This document shows positions 9,892-18,574 of a stretch of 64,000 nt of DNA, one piece after another; within the stretch, counting starts at the first letter, position 1, and every line of letters begins with the position of its first letter. A program made the translations under genes and the position numbers. A model generated the notes under the pieces. The model was not told the DNA's origin. It searched no databases and saw nothing but the letters and a program-made list of their open reading frames with translations. The stretch lies in contig CACDWF010000002.1 in assembly GCA_902556405.1 (NCBI GenBank), positions 97,421-161,420 on the forward strand, given 5' to 3'. This DNA comes from an uncultured Alphaproteobacteria bacterium (GTDB lineage: Bacteria; Pseudomonadota; Alphaproteobacteria; Rhodobacterales; Rhodobacteraceae).

Positions 9892-10192
9892 TAAACTGAT
9901 ACCATTACCTAAAGGCAACGAAGTTTTTTCTGCACCATGGCATTGTGAATTATTTGCACTCACCATTTCTTTATATGAAAAAAAATTTTTCGATTGGGCA
10001 CTTTGGACTGCTGTACTGGGTAATAAGCTTAAGTACAAGCCAGTGAGCATGGAAGACGATTTAGATTATTATTATGGCAGTTGGCTTGAAGCACTAGAAG
10101 AATTGATTTTAAGTAAAGAGATGACTTATCGGGATGATTTCAAAAGAGAAGTCTTGTTCCAAGTGAAGCATCTCCGCGATGACCACCATTAA
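9854..10192 (+). CDS. Nitrile hydratase accessory protein
   Basis: A 112-residue protein resembling the N-terminal helical half of the nitrile hydratase beta subunit (FSAPWHCELFALTISL, YYYGSWLEALEELIL). This is the hallmark of the small activator that inserts cobalt by swapping alpha subunits. No ATG is available near the start: candidates are TTG at 9854 or TTG at 9875. Both lie inside the end of the beta gene, so translation is probably coupled. The alpha-beta-accessory order matches proteobacterial cobalt-type clusters. It ends 7 bases from the convergent meaB. Confidence 0.85.
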   Translation: MIYGKAILKNSNDKLIPLPKGNEVFSAPWHCELFALTISLYEKKFFDWALWTAVLGNKLKYKPVSMEDDLDYYYGSWLEALEELILSKEMTYRDDFKREVLFQVKHLRDDHH

Positions 10193-10199
10193 GATATAG

Positions 10200-11126
10200 T
10201 TATCTTAAATCTTTAATAGTTCGCTTAACAATTTCACTAATATCTTTTTCATTGAAAGTTTCTTCATTTAGTTTCTCATGTAGTCTTTGATCAACTAGGC
10301 TCTTTTCTATTTTTTCATAAAGTATTTGACGAACGAACCACAAATAACCTTCTTTGTTTTTCCCTAATTTTAATCCTTTTTTTAAATATTTTTCAATGTG
10401 GCTAATTATTTTAGCATTTTCTTTCTGGTCTTTTTCATTGGTAATCATTATTTTGATATTTTTATCGTGAGGAGCCTGAGCCATATCAATTATAGACTTT
10501 AATTGGTGGAATGTTTGTGCGGATTCTGGTTTATCGGATTTATTAACTAAAATTAAATCTACTATTTCCAAAACTCCACCTTTCATCGCCTGGATACTAT
10601 CTCCTAGTCCCGGAGCCAAAGTAAGAATTGAGAAATCTGCTAGTTTGGTAATATCTGATTCAGATTGCCCAACCCCAACGGTCTCAACAAAAATAAAATC
10701 AAAGTTGAAAGTGGCCATAACCAGTGATAGGAGAAAACTTTTGTGAGATATTCCGCCCAATGCACCATCCGAAGATAATGACCTTATAAAGACATTGTCA
10801 TCTGCAGAATGCTGTTCCATTCTAGTCCTATCACCGAGAAGTGAGCCTCCAGAAATTAAGCTGCTCGGGTCGACAGCAATCACGCCAATTTTCTTTTCTT
10901 TCGATCTAAGGATACTTATGAAGCTATTTATCAAACTCGATTTGCCTGCCCCAGGGAAGCCGGTAACCCCAATTATTGGTGTTGTACGGTCTGCTTTATT
11001 ATAAAGCTTCAAGACCAATTCTATTGGATTGTCACTGGTCTCTATATGGGTTAAGAATTTTGATAAAGCTAGCCTGTCGCCTGCTTTGAGCTCTTCTATT
11101 GTTTGTTGTAACTCCATTGATTTCAT
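10200..11126 (-). CDS. meaB: MeaB-type GTPase (cobalamin mutase chaperone)
   Basis: G3E-family GTPase that loads and protects adenosylcobalamin-dependent acyl-CoA mutases. Motifs: P-loop GFPGAGKS, VDPSSLISGGSLLGDRTRM, VETVGVGQSE and the guanine-specific NKSD. Length 308 is typical. It is the last of four same-strand genes (acyl-CoA dehydrogenase, racemase, nitroreductase, meaB) and starts 23 bases after the nitroreductase. No mutase gene lies in the window, so its client must be encoded elsewhere. Confidence 0.93.
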   Translation of the reverse strand: MKSMELQQTIEELKAGDRLALSKFLTHIETSDNPIELVLKLYNKADRTTPIIGVTGFPGAGKSSLINSFISILRSKEKKIGVIAVDPSSLISGGSLLGDRTRMEQHSADDNVFIRSLSSDGALGGISHKSFLLSLVMATFNFDFIFVETVGVGQSESDITKLADFSILTLAPGLGDSIQAMKGGVLEIVDLILVNKSDKPESAQTFHQLKSIIDMAQAPHDKNIKIMITNEKDQKENAKIISHIEKYLKKGLKLGKNKEGYLWFVRQILYEKIEKSLVDQRLHEKLNEETFNEKDISEIVKRTIKDLR

Positions 11127-11149
11127 AATGAGGTTATTATTTTATTACA

Positions 11150-11827
11150 TCACTTTTCAAAGCCATAAAATGTAGTAAAATTGTCGACTGCTTCACGGTC
11201 GGTTCTCCATGAGTTAATAGGATGATTCTCATCAGCATACCCGATACCCATTCCGCAAAAGAGCATCAAATTGTTATCAACAACAAGGTGTTTGTTTACT
11301 GTGGAATGCCACATCGCCCAAGCCTCTTGAGCACAACTATGTAAGTCTCTTTCTCTTGCGATTAACATTACAGTTTGCAGAAACATTCCAACATCTGACC
11401 ATTGGGGAGGTCCCATCTTTCTGTCGATGTAAACGAATAGGCCGACAGGGGCACCAAAAAAGCGTAAATTTTTAGCCAATTGGTTTAGCCGTGCACCCTT
11501 GTCCTCCCTTGGTATATTGATGCTTTTGTATAAATCTTCTCCACATTTAAAGCGTCGACTTCTATATGGATCCCAAAGGTTTGGTGGATATACGTCATAT
11601 TCCGTTTTTTCCCCCATAGGCATTTCCCCGATTTTAGATTCAATATCCGAAACTATCTGATCAAGTTTCTTTCCGGATATTACATGAATATGCCATGGCT
11701 GAAGGTTTCCCCCAGATGGAGCTTGTTTAGCGACGTCTAAAATTTCCTTGATTAATTCCTTGGACACAGGCTTCTCAGTAAATGCTCTGCAAGAAAATCG
11801 TGATTTTACAGCTTCTGAAACATACAT
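11150..11827 (-). CDS. Nitroreductase-family FMN oxidoreductase
   Basis: A 225-residue FMN enzyme of the nitroreductase superfamily, probably NAD(P)H-dependent. The N-terminus has RFSCRAFTEKPVSKELI and AKQAPSGGNLQPW, which bind the FMN phosphate and ring. The C-terminal MLFCGMGIGYAD and NSWRTDRE are also typical. The substrate cannot be read from sequence. It starts 1 base after the racemase stop within a four-gene minus-strand run, so it may reduce an enoyl or quinone intermediate of that pathway, but that is only inference. Confidence 0.88.
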   Translation of the reverse strand: MYVSEAVKSRFSCRAFTEKPVSKELIKEILDVAKQAPSGGNLQPWHIHVISGKKLDQIVSDIESKIGEMPMGEKTEYDVYPPNLWDPYRSRRFKCGEDLYKSINIPREDKGARLNQLAKNLRFFGAPVGLFVYIDRKMGPPQWSDVGMFLQTVMLIARERDLHSCAQEAWAMWHSTVNKHLVVDNNLMLFCGMGIGYADENHPINSWRTDREAVDNFTTFYGFEK

Positions 11828-11828
11828 T

Positions 11829-12938
11829 TTAATTAATACCCCACTGGCTAAACACCTCGGCTTCAGTCAATTTAATTTTATGCTTATCTGTAATTTTTGG
11901 TGCTGGAGTTACGGATAGATCGGGCGCTGGTTTTGGCTGAATAATATTAAAAGCCTCAGGAAAAATTCCTCGGTATTTATTATGAGGATCAACAAACGCT
12001 TCCTCAAAGTTTAAAACGGGAGCAACGCATGCGTCTGTCCCATAGTAAATTTCTTCCCACTCTCTCATAGTTTTTGTCTTGATAATTTCTTGAAATATAT
12101 CTTTGAGCTTCGGCCAATTAGACTTATCTGCCCTGCTCGGAAGTTCATCAAGTTTTAAATCAAGTTTTGTAATAAACGCCAGGTAAAACTTATCTTCGAT
12201 AGCACCAACTGAAATATGCCGACTATCAGAAGTTCTATAGGTTGTGTAAAAAGGCGCACCTCCATCAAGAAGGTTAATGTCTCGTCTATCTTCCCATTGT
12301 TTAAAATTAAACATAGAGTACATCATTGCCATCAAATTAGCAGTTCCGTCCACAATAGAGCCATCTACAACTTGACCCTGACCAGTCTGTTTCGCGTGTA
12401 AAACTGCGCACAGGATTCCGAAAACTAAATACATTGAACCTGCTGCAAAATCCCCTAAAAGATTTAGTGGTGCTATGGGAGTATCTTTGGTCCCAATAGC
12501 GTGAAGTGCGCCTGATATAGAAATATAATTAATATCGTGACCTGCCGTATTACTGAGAGGCCCTTTCTGACCCCATCCCGTCATTCTTCCATAAACGAGC
12601 TTTTTGTTTGCTGAAAGCATCTCTGAAGGGCCTAATCCCAATCTTTCCATAACGCCTGGTCGAAAGCCTTCTATTAATATATCGGCATGGGATACAATTT
12701 TCTTCGCTACAGCAATGTCATTAGGATCCTTCAGATCTAGCTCTACATAAGATCTATTCCTAATCACGACATCCGTAAATTGGTTGGCAGCCTGGGTACC
12801 TGTTTTTCGAGCGATCCTAATCACTTTAGCACCCATATCTGCCAACTGCATAGCAGAGAACGGAGTTGGGCCAAGCCCATCGAATTCAACCACTTTTAAA
12901 CCTGATAAAGGTCCGCCAGAGTTGCTCTGATCCGTCAT
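11829..12938 (-). CDS. Alpha-methylacyl-CoA racemase-like CoA-transferase family III protein
   Basis: CaiB/BaiF-fold protein of 369 residues. The opening LSGLKVVEFDGLGPTPFSAM and RPGVMERLGLGP are family marks. Two sites match the catalytic pair of alpha-methylacyl-CoA racemase: His in GHDINYISISGAL and Asp in LNLLGDFAAGSMY. Racemases of this group epimerise 2-methylacyl-CoA so that acyl-CoA dehydrogenases can act, which suits the neighbouring acyl-CoA dehydrogenase 5 bases upstream. A true CoA-transferase role cannot be excluded. Confidence 0.88.
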   Translation of the reverse strand: MTDQSNSGGPLSGLKVVEFDGLGPTPFSAMQLADMGAKVIRIARKTGTQAANQFTDVVIRNRSYVELDLKDPNDIAVAKKIVSHADILIEGFRPGVMERLGLGPSEMLSANKKLVYGRMTGWGQKGPLSNTAGHDINYISISGALHAIGTKDTPIAPLNLLGDFAAGSMYLVFGILCAVLHAKQTGQGQVVDGSIVDGTANLMAMMYSMFNFKQWEDRRDINLLDGGAPFYTTYRTSDSRHISVGAIEDKFYLAFITKLDLKLDELPSRADKSNWPKLKDIFQEIIKTKTMREWEEIYYGTDACVAPVLNFEEAFVDPHNKYRGIFPEAFNIIQPKPAPDLSVTPAPKITDKHKIKLTEAEVFSQWGIN

Positions 12939-12943
12939 TCTAA

Positions 12944-14107
12944 TTAGTCGTCCAACGATCTAGCAATTAATTCCTTCATGATCTCATTTGTCCCCCCATA
13001 GATTGACTGCACACGGGCATCAGCGTACATTCGAGCGATTGGGTATTCCATTATAAAACCATATCCACCATGAAGCTGCAAACATCCATCCATGATCTCA
13101 TTTTGTGTTTGGCTTCCCCAGTATTTTGCCATTGAAGCGGTAGCAGCATCAAGAGTTCCCTGTTTAACTCTATCAACACAATCATTAATAAATGACCTAA
13201 GAACCTCAGCTTTAGTTTTCATTTCAGCAAGTTGAAAACGAGTATTTTGAAAATCCATTATACGCTTATCAAATGCTTTCCTATCTTTTACATATTTGAT
13301 TGTCTCTTCAAGCGCAAAGTCTATGTTACCCAGAGCACCTATGCCAATTGCTAATCTTTCCCACGGCAACTGTTTCATCAATTGATAAAAACCTTGGCCT
13401 TCCTCACTCCCAAGCAAATTTGTTAATGGGACCTTAACATCCTCAAAAAATAACTCGCATGTGTCATTTCCTTTTTGACCTAGCTTTTTTAGAGGTTTTC
13501 CTCTTGAGAAACCTTCTAGGTCTTTTGTTTCAACGACTACCAATGACACACCTTTAGATTTTTCATTTTTGTTTGTCTTTGCGGCTAAAACTATAAGGTC
13601 CGCTGAGCCACCATTTGTTATGAATATCTTTGATCCATTAATTCGATATTGATTTCCATCTTTTTCGGCAGTTGTTTTAATCGCTTGAACATCCGATCCA
13701 GTGCTAGGTTCTGTCATAGCTAGAGAGGCAACGTATTCACCTGTCGATAGTTTAGGAAGCCATCTTTTCTTTTGTTCATCGGTGCCATAAGCATTGATGT
13801 AATGAACCACTATTGATTGAATTGCATAGCCCCAGCTACCTGAGTCACCCGCTGTTCTTCCGAGCTCATATAAAGTGATGGCATCAAAGCCTAAATCACC
13901 ACCGAAGCCACCAAATTCTTCAGGTACTGAGCTTCCTAAAATTCCAGCATCTCCTGCTTTATTCCACAAGGTTCTATCGACCTGTTGTTTTTTACCCCAT
14001 TCCTCGAGATTGGGCTTTACTTCGTCAATAAAAAATTTTTTTACACTGTCAGTAAATAATTGGTGTTCTTCCATTTGCCATTTAGAAGTCGGGGTAAATA
14101 ATGTCAT
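12944..14107 (-). CDS. Acyl-CoA dehydrogenase
   Basis: FAD enzyme that oxidises an acyl-CoA to the trans-2-enoyl-CoA and passes electrons to ETF. FAD-binding motifs SLAMTEPSTGSD and KIFITNGGSADL, and the C-terminal DGCLQLHGGYGF and ARVQSIYGGTNEIMKE, are present. I chose the ATG at 14107 because GAGGAA lies just upstream; a TTG immediately before it would add one residue. It heads a tight minus-strand operon with the racemase-like gene, a nitroreductase and meaB. The acyl chain is unknown; branched chains are suggested by the racemase neighbour. Confidence 0.94.
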   Translation of the reverse strand: MTLFTPTSKWQMEEHQLFTDSVKKFFIDEVKPNLEEWGKKQQVDRTLWNKAGDAGILGSSVPEEFGGFGGDLGFDAITLYELGRTAGDSGSWGYAIQSIVVHYINAYGTDEQKKRWLPKLSTGEYVASLAMTEPSTGSDVQAIKTTAEKDGNQYRINGSKIFITNGGSADLIVLAAKTNKNEKSKGVSLVVVETKDLEGFSRGKPLKKLGQKGNDTCELFFEDVKVPLTNLLGSEEGQGFYQLMKQLPWERLAIGIGALGNIDFALEETIKYVKDRKAFDKRIMDFQNTRFQLAEMKTKAEVLRSFINDCVDRVKQGTLDAATASMAKYWGSQTQNEIMDGCLQLHGGYGFIMEYPIARMYADARVQSIYGGTNEIMKELIARSLDD

Positions 14108-14223
14108 CAAAGTTCCTCAAATTAATTTATATACCAAAAGCCTACTATAAAATGAATTTGGTTAATATCTAAATTTTGAACTTTTTTGTAGATATTTGAG
14201 GTTTTCTCCCCCAACATGTATCG

Positions 14224-15228
14224 ATGACTACCTCGATAGTAAAATATGCTTCAGTTCTTTTGATATCGATATTCATCGTATGCCTCGCTGTGGGCGAGTT
14301 TATACTGTGGCAAGCCTTACCAGTTTCATGTTCAAATCATGAAAAAGTAGAAGCAAATAATCCTATAAAGTTTGTCACGAATGCAAAAGGCCAAGGTCCA
14401 TTCAGAGGTGAGAGATGGTCACAACTAGTGGATACAGACCTTTCGCAGTGGTACCTAAAAAACAAAAAGTACGAAAGTTTAACAATTAAGAATATAGAAG
14501 ATAGAATAAATATTAGCTCTTGGTGGATTCCAGCCGATAAAGAAAGTGAAAAGCGAACGGTTATTGTTGTGCACGGCATTAATGGTTCAAAGAAACAATT
14601 TAACCAATTGATACCAGCAAATATTATTGCCAATTCTGGATTAAATGTTTTGATGATAGATGTTAGAAATCATGGGGAAAGTTCATGTCCAGATGGATGG
14701 CACTTTGCTGGAATTGAAGAATGGAAAGATGTTGATGCCGCAATTGAATATCTTATCGACAAAAAAGGAATACCCGAGAAAAAAATTGGGATTCATGCGG
14801 TCTCAGGAGGAGGTCTGGGTACTTTCTTTTTGATAAAAAATAGAAAAGATCTTGGAGCATTTTCACTCGATAGTGGAGTTTTTGATTGGGATTCTATTGT
14901 TCAACATGAGTTGGAATATCACGGTGTGCCTGGGTTTACGTGGCAGCTTGCAATTTTTGTAGCTAAATTTCATGGTATTTTCTTTGATAAGAATTTGCCT
15001 AAAGAAGCTCTTAATAACTTGCAGGATAGACCACTGCTTGTTTTTCATGGTACAGAAGACACTAGAGTGCCTTTCTTCCACTCTGAGAAATTAGTTGAGT
15101 ATGTAAAGAGTATTAATGGTAAAATAATATTCTTTCCATTAGAAGGAGCAGACCATACAGAAGGTGTATTATCACACTCCCAAATTTATGAGGACAACCT
15201 TCCTAAATTTTTTAAAACAAATCTTTGA
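14224..15228 (+). CDS. Membrane-anchored alpha/beta hydrolase
   Basis: A 334-residue serine hydrolase. The N-terminus (about 9-31) is a hydrophobic anchor or signal. The oxyanion strand VVHGINGS, nucleophile Ser in HAVSGGG, acid in FHGTEDTRVPF and catalytic His in GADHTEG form a complete triad. It resembles dipeptidyl-peptidase/esterase-like hydrolases, but the substrate is unknown. A three-codon reading frame (14216-14227) overlaps the start codon. The next gene, a CurA-type oxidoreductase, follows after 15 bases, suggesting co-expression. Confidence 0.85.
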   Translation: MTTSIVKYASVLLISIFIVCLAVGEFILWQALPVSCSNHEKVEANNPIKFVTNAKGQGPFRGERWSQLVDTDLSQWYLKNKKYESLTIKNIEDRINISSWWIPADKESEKRTVIVVHGINGSKKQFNQLIPANIIANSGLNVLMIDVRNHGESSCPDGWHFAGIEEWKDVDAAIEYLIDKKGIPEKKIGIHAVSGGGLGTFFLIKNRKDLGAFSLDSGVFDWDSIVQHELEYHGVPGFTWQLAIFVAKFHGIFFDKNLPKEALNNLQDRPLLVFHGTEDTRVPFFHSEKLVEYVKSINGKIIFFPLEGADHTEGVLSHSQIYEDNLPKFFKTNL

Positions 15229-15243
15229 TAGGTAGAATCGAAT

Positions 15244-16251
15244 ATGAACAGAAAAATAATTCTCAAATCACGACCAGAAAAAGAACCTTTAGAAGAAAAT
15301 TTTCAAATTGTTGAAGGGGATTTAAAGCCAGTTCAACCTGGTCAAGTCCAATTAAAGTCAATTTATTTATCTTTAGATCCCTACATGAGAGGAAGAATGA
15401 ACGCAGGGCGGAGTTATGCCAATCCAGTAGAACTAGGAACTGTAATGGAGGGAGAAGCCGTTTCAGAGGTAATAGAAAGTAATAGTGATAATTTTATAAA
15501 AGGTGACATTGTTATTGGTAGAACTGGATGGCAAACGATGCCATTAGTTTCGGATAAAATTATAGAAAAAGTACATAACCCCGATCTTCCTTTAAGTCTA
15601 GCACTAGGAACATTGGGAATGCCAGGAAGAACTGCTTACATTGGAATGATGAATATTGGGAATCCAAAAGAGGGAGAAACATTAGTTGTGTCTGCTGCTT
15701 CAGGAGCTGTTGGATCTGTCGTAGGACAAATTGGAAAAATTTATGGCTGCAATGTAATAGGGGTAGTAGGTAATGAAGAAAAATCGGATTATGTTAAAGA
15801 TGAATTAGGCTTTGATCATTGTCTCAATTACAACGATGATAAATTCGAAAAAAAACTAGGTGAAATTTGCAAAGATGGCGTCGACATATATTGGGAAAAT
15901 GTTGGAGGGAAAACGTTCAATGCCGTTTATCCTCATCTCCGTGATTTTGCAAGGATTCCAGTTTGTGGTGTAATCTCAATGTATAATAATCAAAGCCAGC
16001 AGTTAGAGGAAGATCGTCTGCCGATGCTTTTTAGAAATGTTCTAACTTGGCGCTTGAGAATACAGGGATTTATTGTAAGAGAATTTCCTGAGCAACAATT
16101 AGAAGCAATGCAGCATTTAGAAAAGTGGTATTTGGAAGGGAAGCTAAAATACAGAGAGGATATAGTGGAAGGTTTGGACAATATGGTTGAAGCTTTTCAA
16201 GGTCTTTTAAAGGGTAAAAATTTCGGAAAGTTATTAGTAAAAGTAAACTAG
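15244..16251 (+). CDS. NADP-dependent oxidoreductase, CurA / leukotriene-B4-dehydrogenase type
   Basis: Zinc-free medium-chain reductase of 335 residues that reduces activated double bonds with NADPH. The opening RPEKEPLEENFQIVEG and the segment YLSLDPYMRGRMNAG are signatures of the CurA branch. The Rossmann motif is SAASGAVGSVVGQIGKIYG, and GVVGNEEK follows. These features separate it from AcuI-type acryloyl-CoA reductase. It lies between a hydrolase and a methyltransferase on one strand with short gaps. Confidence 0.92.
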   Translation: MNRKIILKSRPEKEPLEENFQIVEGDLKPVQPGQVQLKSIYLSLDPYMRGRMNAGRSYANPVELGTVMEGEAVSEVIESNSDNFIKGDIVIGRTGWQTMPLVSDKIIEKVHNPDLPLSLALGTLGMPGRTAYIGMMNIGNPKEGETLVVSAASGAVGSVVGQIGKIYGCNVIGVVGNEEKSDYVKDELGFDHCLNYNDDKFEKKLGEICKDGVDIYWENVGGKTFNAVYPHLRDFARIPVCGVISMYNNQSQQLEEDRLPMLFRNVLTWRLRIQGFIVREFPEQQLEAMQHLEKWYLEGKLKYREDIVEGLDNMVEAFQGLLKGKNFGKLLVKVN

Positions 16252-16281
16252 GAAACAGGAGCAATTAAAGAGGAGCCTGAT

Positions 16282-17346
16282 ATGTCAGATACAAATTTGG
16301 ATATAGAAAAACTAAAAAACCTCCAGTTTAAAATAATGAAAGATGTTGCAGCATCAGCGTTAATCCCGCTTATGAGAATAGGAGATCAGTTAGGGCTCTT
16401 CCAAAAACTTTCGGAATTGGGGCCTATAAATTCAAAAAAATTTGCTGAAGAGGCCAGAGTTGATGAGCGCTATTTGAGAGAATGGCTATATGCGCTATCG
16501 GCTACTGACTTTGTCTCTTACGATGGAGAAAAAGAAGAATTTTCTCTATCACCTGAACAAAGAGCAGTTTTTGCTGACGAACAAGGGCCAGCAAACATGA
16601 TGGGAGCGTATGAAGTTCTAGCCGGACAAGTTTATGCGGAGGAGAAAGTGTTAGAGGCTTTTAAAACAGGAAATGGTGTAGCCTATGAAAATGCATGCCC
16701 TCTGTGTTTTACCGGAACTGCTAGATTTTTCAAACCATCTTATCAGGTAAATCTTATAAAAAAATGGCTTCCAATGATTGATGGTTTTGAGGAAAAAATG
16801 AAGTTGGGAGGAAGTTTTGCTGATGTGGGCTGTGGCCATGGGTTGTCTACTTTGATGGTGGCACAAGCGTTTCCAGAGGCAAGCGTCTTTGGCTTTGATT
16901 TTCATGAACCATCAATAATTGAGGCAAAAAAACTAGCTGACAATGCTGGAAGTTCAGAGAAAATTAGTTATGAGATAGCTGACGCTAAAAGCTACTCAGG
17001 CAATTACGATTATATCGCTTTTTTTGATTGCCTTCATGATATGGGTGATCCCGTAGGGGCAGCAAAATATGCCTACGATCGCTTAAACGATGGTGGAGCT
17101 GTAATTCTCATTGAGCCAACAGCAAATGACAAGCCAGAGGAGAATTTCAATATATATGGACAGATGTATTATTCATTTTCAACCATGGGTTGTATCCCAG
17201 TTTCTAAATCTCAGGAGGTAGGCTTAGCCTTAGGTGCTCAGGCTGGACCTGCTAAACTAATTGAGGTTTTAGAAAAGGCAGGCTTTAAGGACTGCAAGAT
17301 AGTCAAAAAAAATGCAACGAATATGGTTTTAGAGGCGAGAAAATAA
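16282..17346 (+). CDS. SAM-dependent methyltransferase with N-terminal winged helix
   Basis: A 354-residue class I methyltransferase. Residues about 20-95 form a winged-helix dimerisation domain (LGLFQKLSELGPINSKKFAE, VDERYLREWLYALSA). The SAM-binding motif is FADVGCGHGLSTLMVAQ, followed by GFDFHEP and FDCLHDMGDPVGA. The layout resembles O-methyltransferases and similar proteins of unknown substrate. AAGAGGAGC precedes the ATG. Its last 18 bases overlap the convergent MFS carrier gene. Confidence 0.87.
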   Translation: MSDTNLDIEKLKNLQFKIMKDVAASALIPLMRIGDQLGLFQKLSELGPINSKKFAEEARVDERYLREWLYALSATDFVSYDGEKEEFSLSPEQRAVFADEQGPANMMGAYEVLAGQVYAEEKVLEAFKTGNGVAYENACPLCFTGTARFFKPSYQVNLIKKWLPMIDGFEEKMKLGGSFADVGCGHGLSTLMVAQAFPEASVFGFDFHEPSIIEAKKLADNAGSSEKISYEIADAKSYSGNYDYIAFFDCLHDMGDPVGAAKYAYDRLNDGGAVILIEPTANDKPEENFNIYGQMYYSFSTMGCIPVSKSQEVGLALGAQAGPAKLIEVLEKAGFKDCKIVKKNATNMVLEARK

Positions 17347-18498
17347 AAGCTTATAATTTATCATGCAAATTCCTGCTATAAAAAGCGAGCAACCTGATAA
17401 AAGCATCGCGTTTTGGTAATTTCCAAAAAAGTCGATCATTAAACCAGAAACGTATGGCCCAATAATCTGGCCGATGCTAAAGGTAGTAGTTAAAAAAGCT
17501 ACAGCAAATGTTATTGATCCAGCGTGCCTTATCTTTCCCTCCATTAACACCAAACCTACGATGCCAACAACACCAAATCCATATGCCACGCAGGCAAATA
17601 ATGAAGCACCAATTCCTTCAAAAAAATACAATGTAAGTATACCTGAAGAACAGGTTAGGCATGATAGGGCCAGAGATATATGATTACCAGTAATTTTACT
17701 GATAGATTGCCAGATGAAAATGGCTGGCATAGCAGCAATCCCAACGAAGATCCAACTCGTATGCTGAATGTTCTCTAATGCAGGAGTGTTGACCGCCAAA
17801 GCTGCGATAAAGGTACCAAAAATAATATAGCCAAACCCAAAAAATAAGTAACCTACTGAGATACCGACGAAGCCTAAACAGAGTTTATTCGACTGAGAGG
17901 TCTGATCAATGCTTGCTTCTGAACCTACTTCTAGTGGACTTGAAATGATCGGTATAGTTAAAACCAAGCAAATCAACGCTATCACAAACCATTGGTAGTA
18001 CCACTGCAAGTCAAACATAGAGCAGATCCATACAGCTATAGCACTTAAAAACATTCCAACACCAAAACCCGATATATGAGCTAAACGAAGATCTATACGA
18101 CCGGTAACTGTAATCTGAGAAAAAATTAGATTTGTCGCAATAACTAACCCAATTGCACCTGAAATTCCCTGGAGGAATCTTAATAGAATAAATAAGTAAA
18201 AATCACTAGTTGAACCCATAAGGCCAAGTGTCATAATGGAAACTACAACCGATAGATAAAGCGTAAGCCTTTGTTTGTTTGCAAAAGAATAAACAAGGGG
18301 AATGATCGAACCAATTAGATATCCCAAATAGTTAGAAGAAGCTATCAAGCCGATATCTGCAGAAGAAATATTAAGAGTATTCTGCATGTAGGGAATTATA
18401 GGAGTATAGGCAAACCTGCCTAAGCCGCCAGTAATTGCCACAACACAAATTCCTACCAGTGCCAATCTAAACTGTGAATTAGTTGTTAAAAATGACAT
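17329..18498 (-). CDS. MFS transporter, YbfB/YjiJ family
   Basis: A 389-residue membrane carrier with about twelve hydrophobic helices. The N-terminal GGLGRFAYTPIIPYMQ and IGLIASSNYLGYLIGS are the family signature. The substrate is unknown; relatives are predicted sugar or small-molecule exporters. It is convergent to the methyltransferase gene (18-base overlap) and divergent from the selD fusion, and it appears to be a single-gene unit. Confidence 0.9.
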   Translation of the reverse strand: MSFLTTNSQFRLALVGICVVAITGGLGRFAYTPIIPYMQNTLNISSADIGLIASSNYLGYLIGSIIPLVYSFANKQRLTLYLSVVVSIMTLGLMGSTSDFYLFILLRFLQGISGAIGLVIATNLIFSQITVTGRIDLRLAHISGFGVGMFLSAIAVWICSMFDLQWYYQWFVIALICLVLTIPIISSPLEVGSEASIDQTSQSNKLCLGFVGISVGYLFFGFGYIIFGTFIAALAVNTPALENIQHTSWIFVGIAAMPAIFIWQSISKITGNHISLALSCLTCSSGILTLYFFEGIGASLFACVAYGFGVVGIVGLVLMEGKIRHAGSITFAVAFLTTTFSIGQIIGPYVSGLMIDFFGNYQNAMLLSGCSLFIAGICMINYKLLFSRL

Positions 18499-18574
18499 TT
18501 CTTTTTATAGTTCCTATGATTGAATATAGCTTTTCTTACGCCTAAAGAATATGCAAACAAAAGGATAGCCATAA

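Noticed and set aside
15244..16251. AcuI acryloyl-CoA reductase, which would pair with DMSP metabolism
   Set aside because: The SLDPYMRGRM segment and N-terminal sequence belong to the CurA branch, not AcuI.
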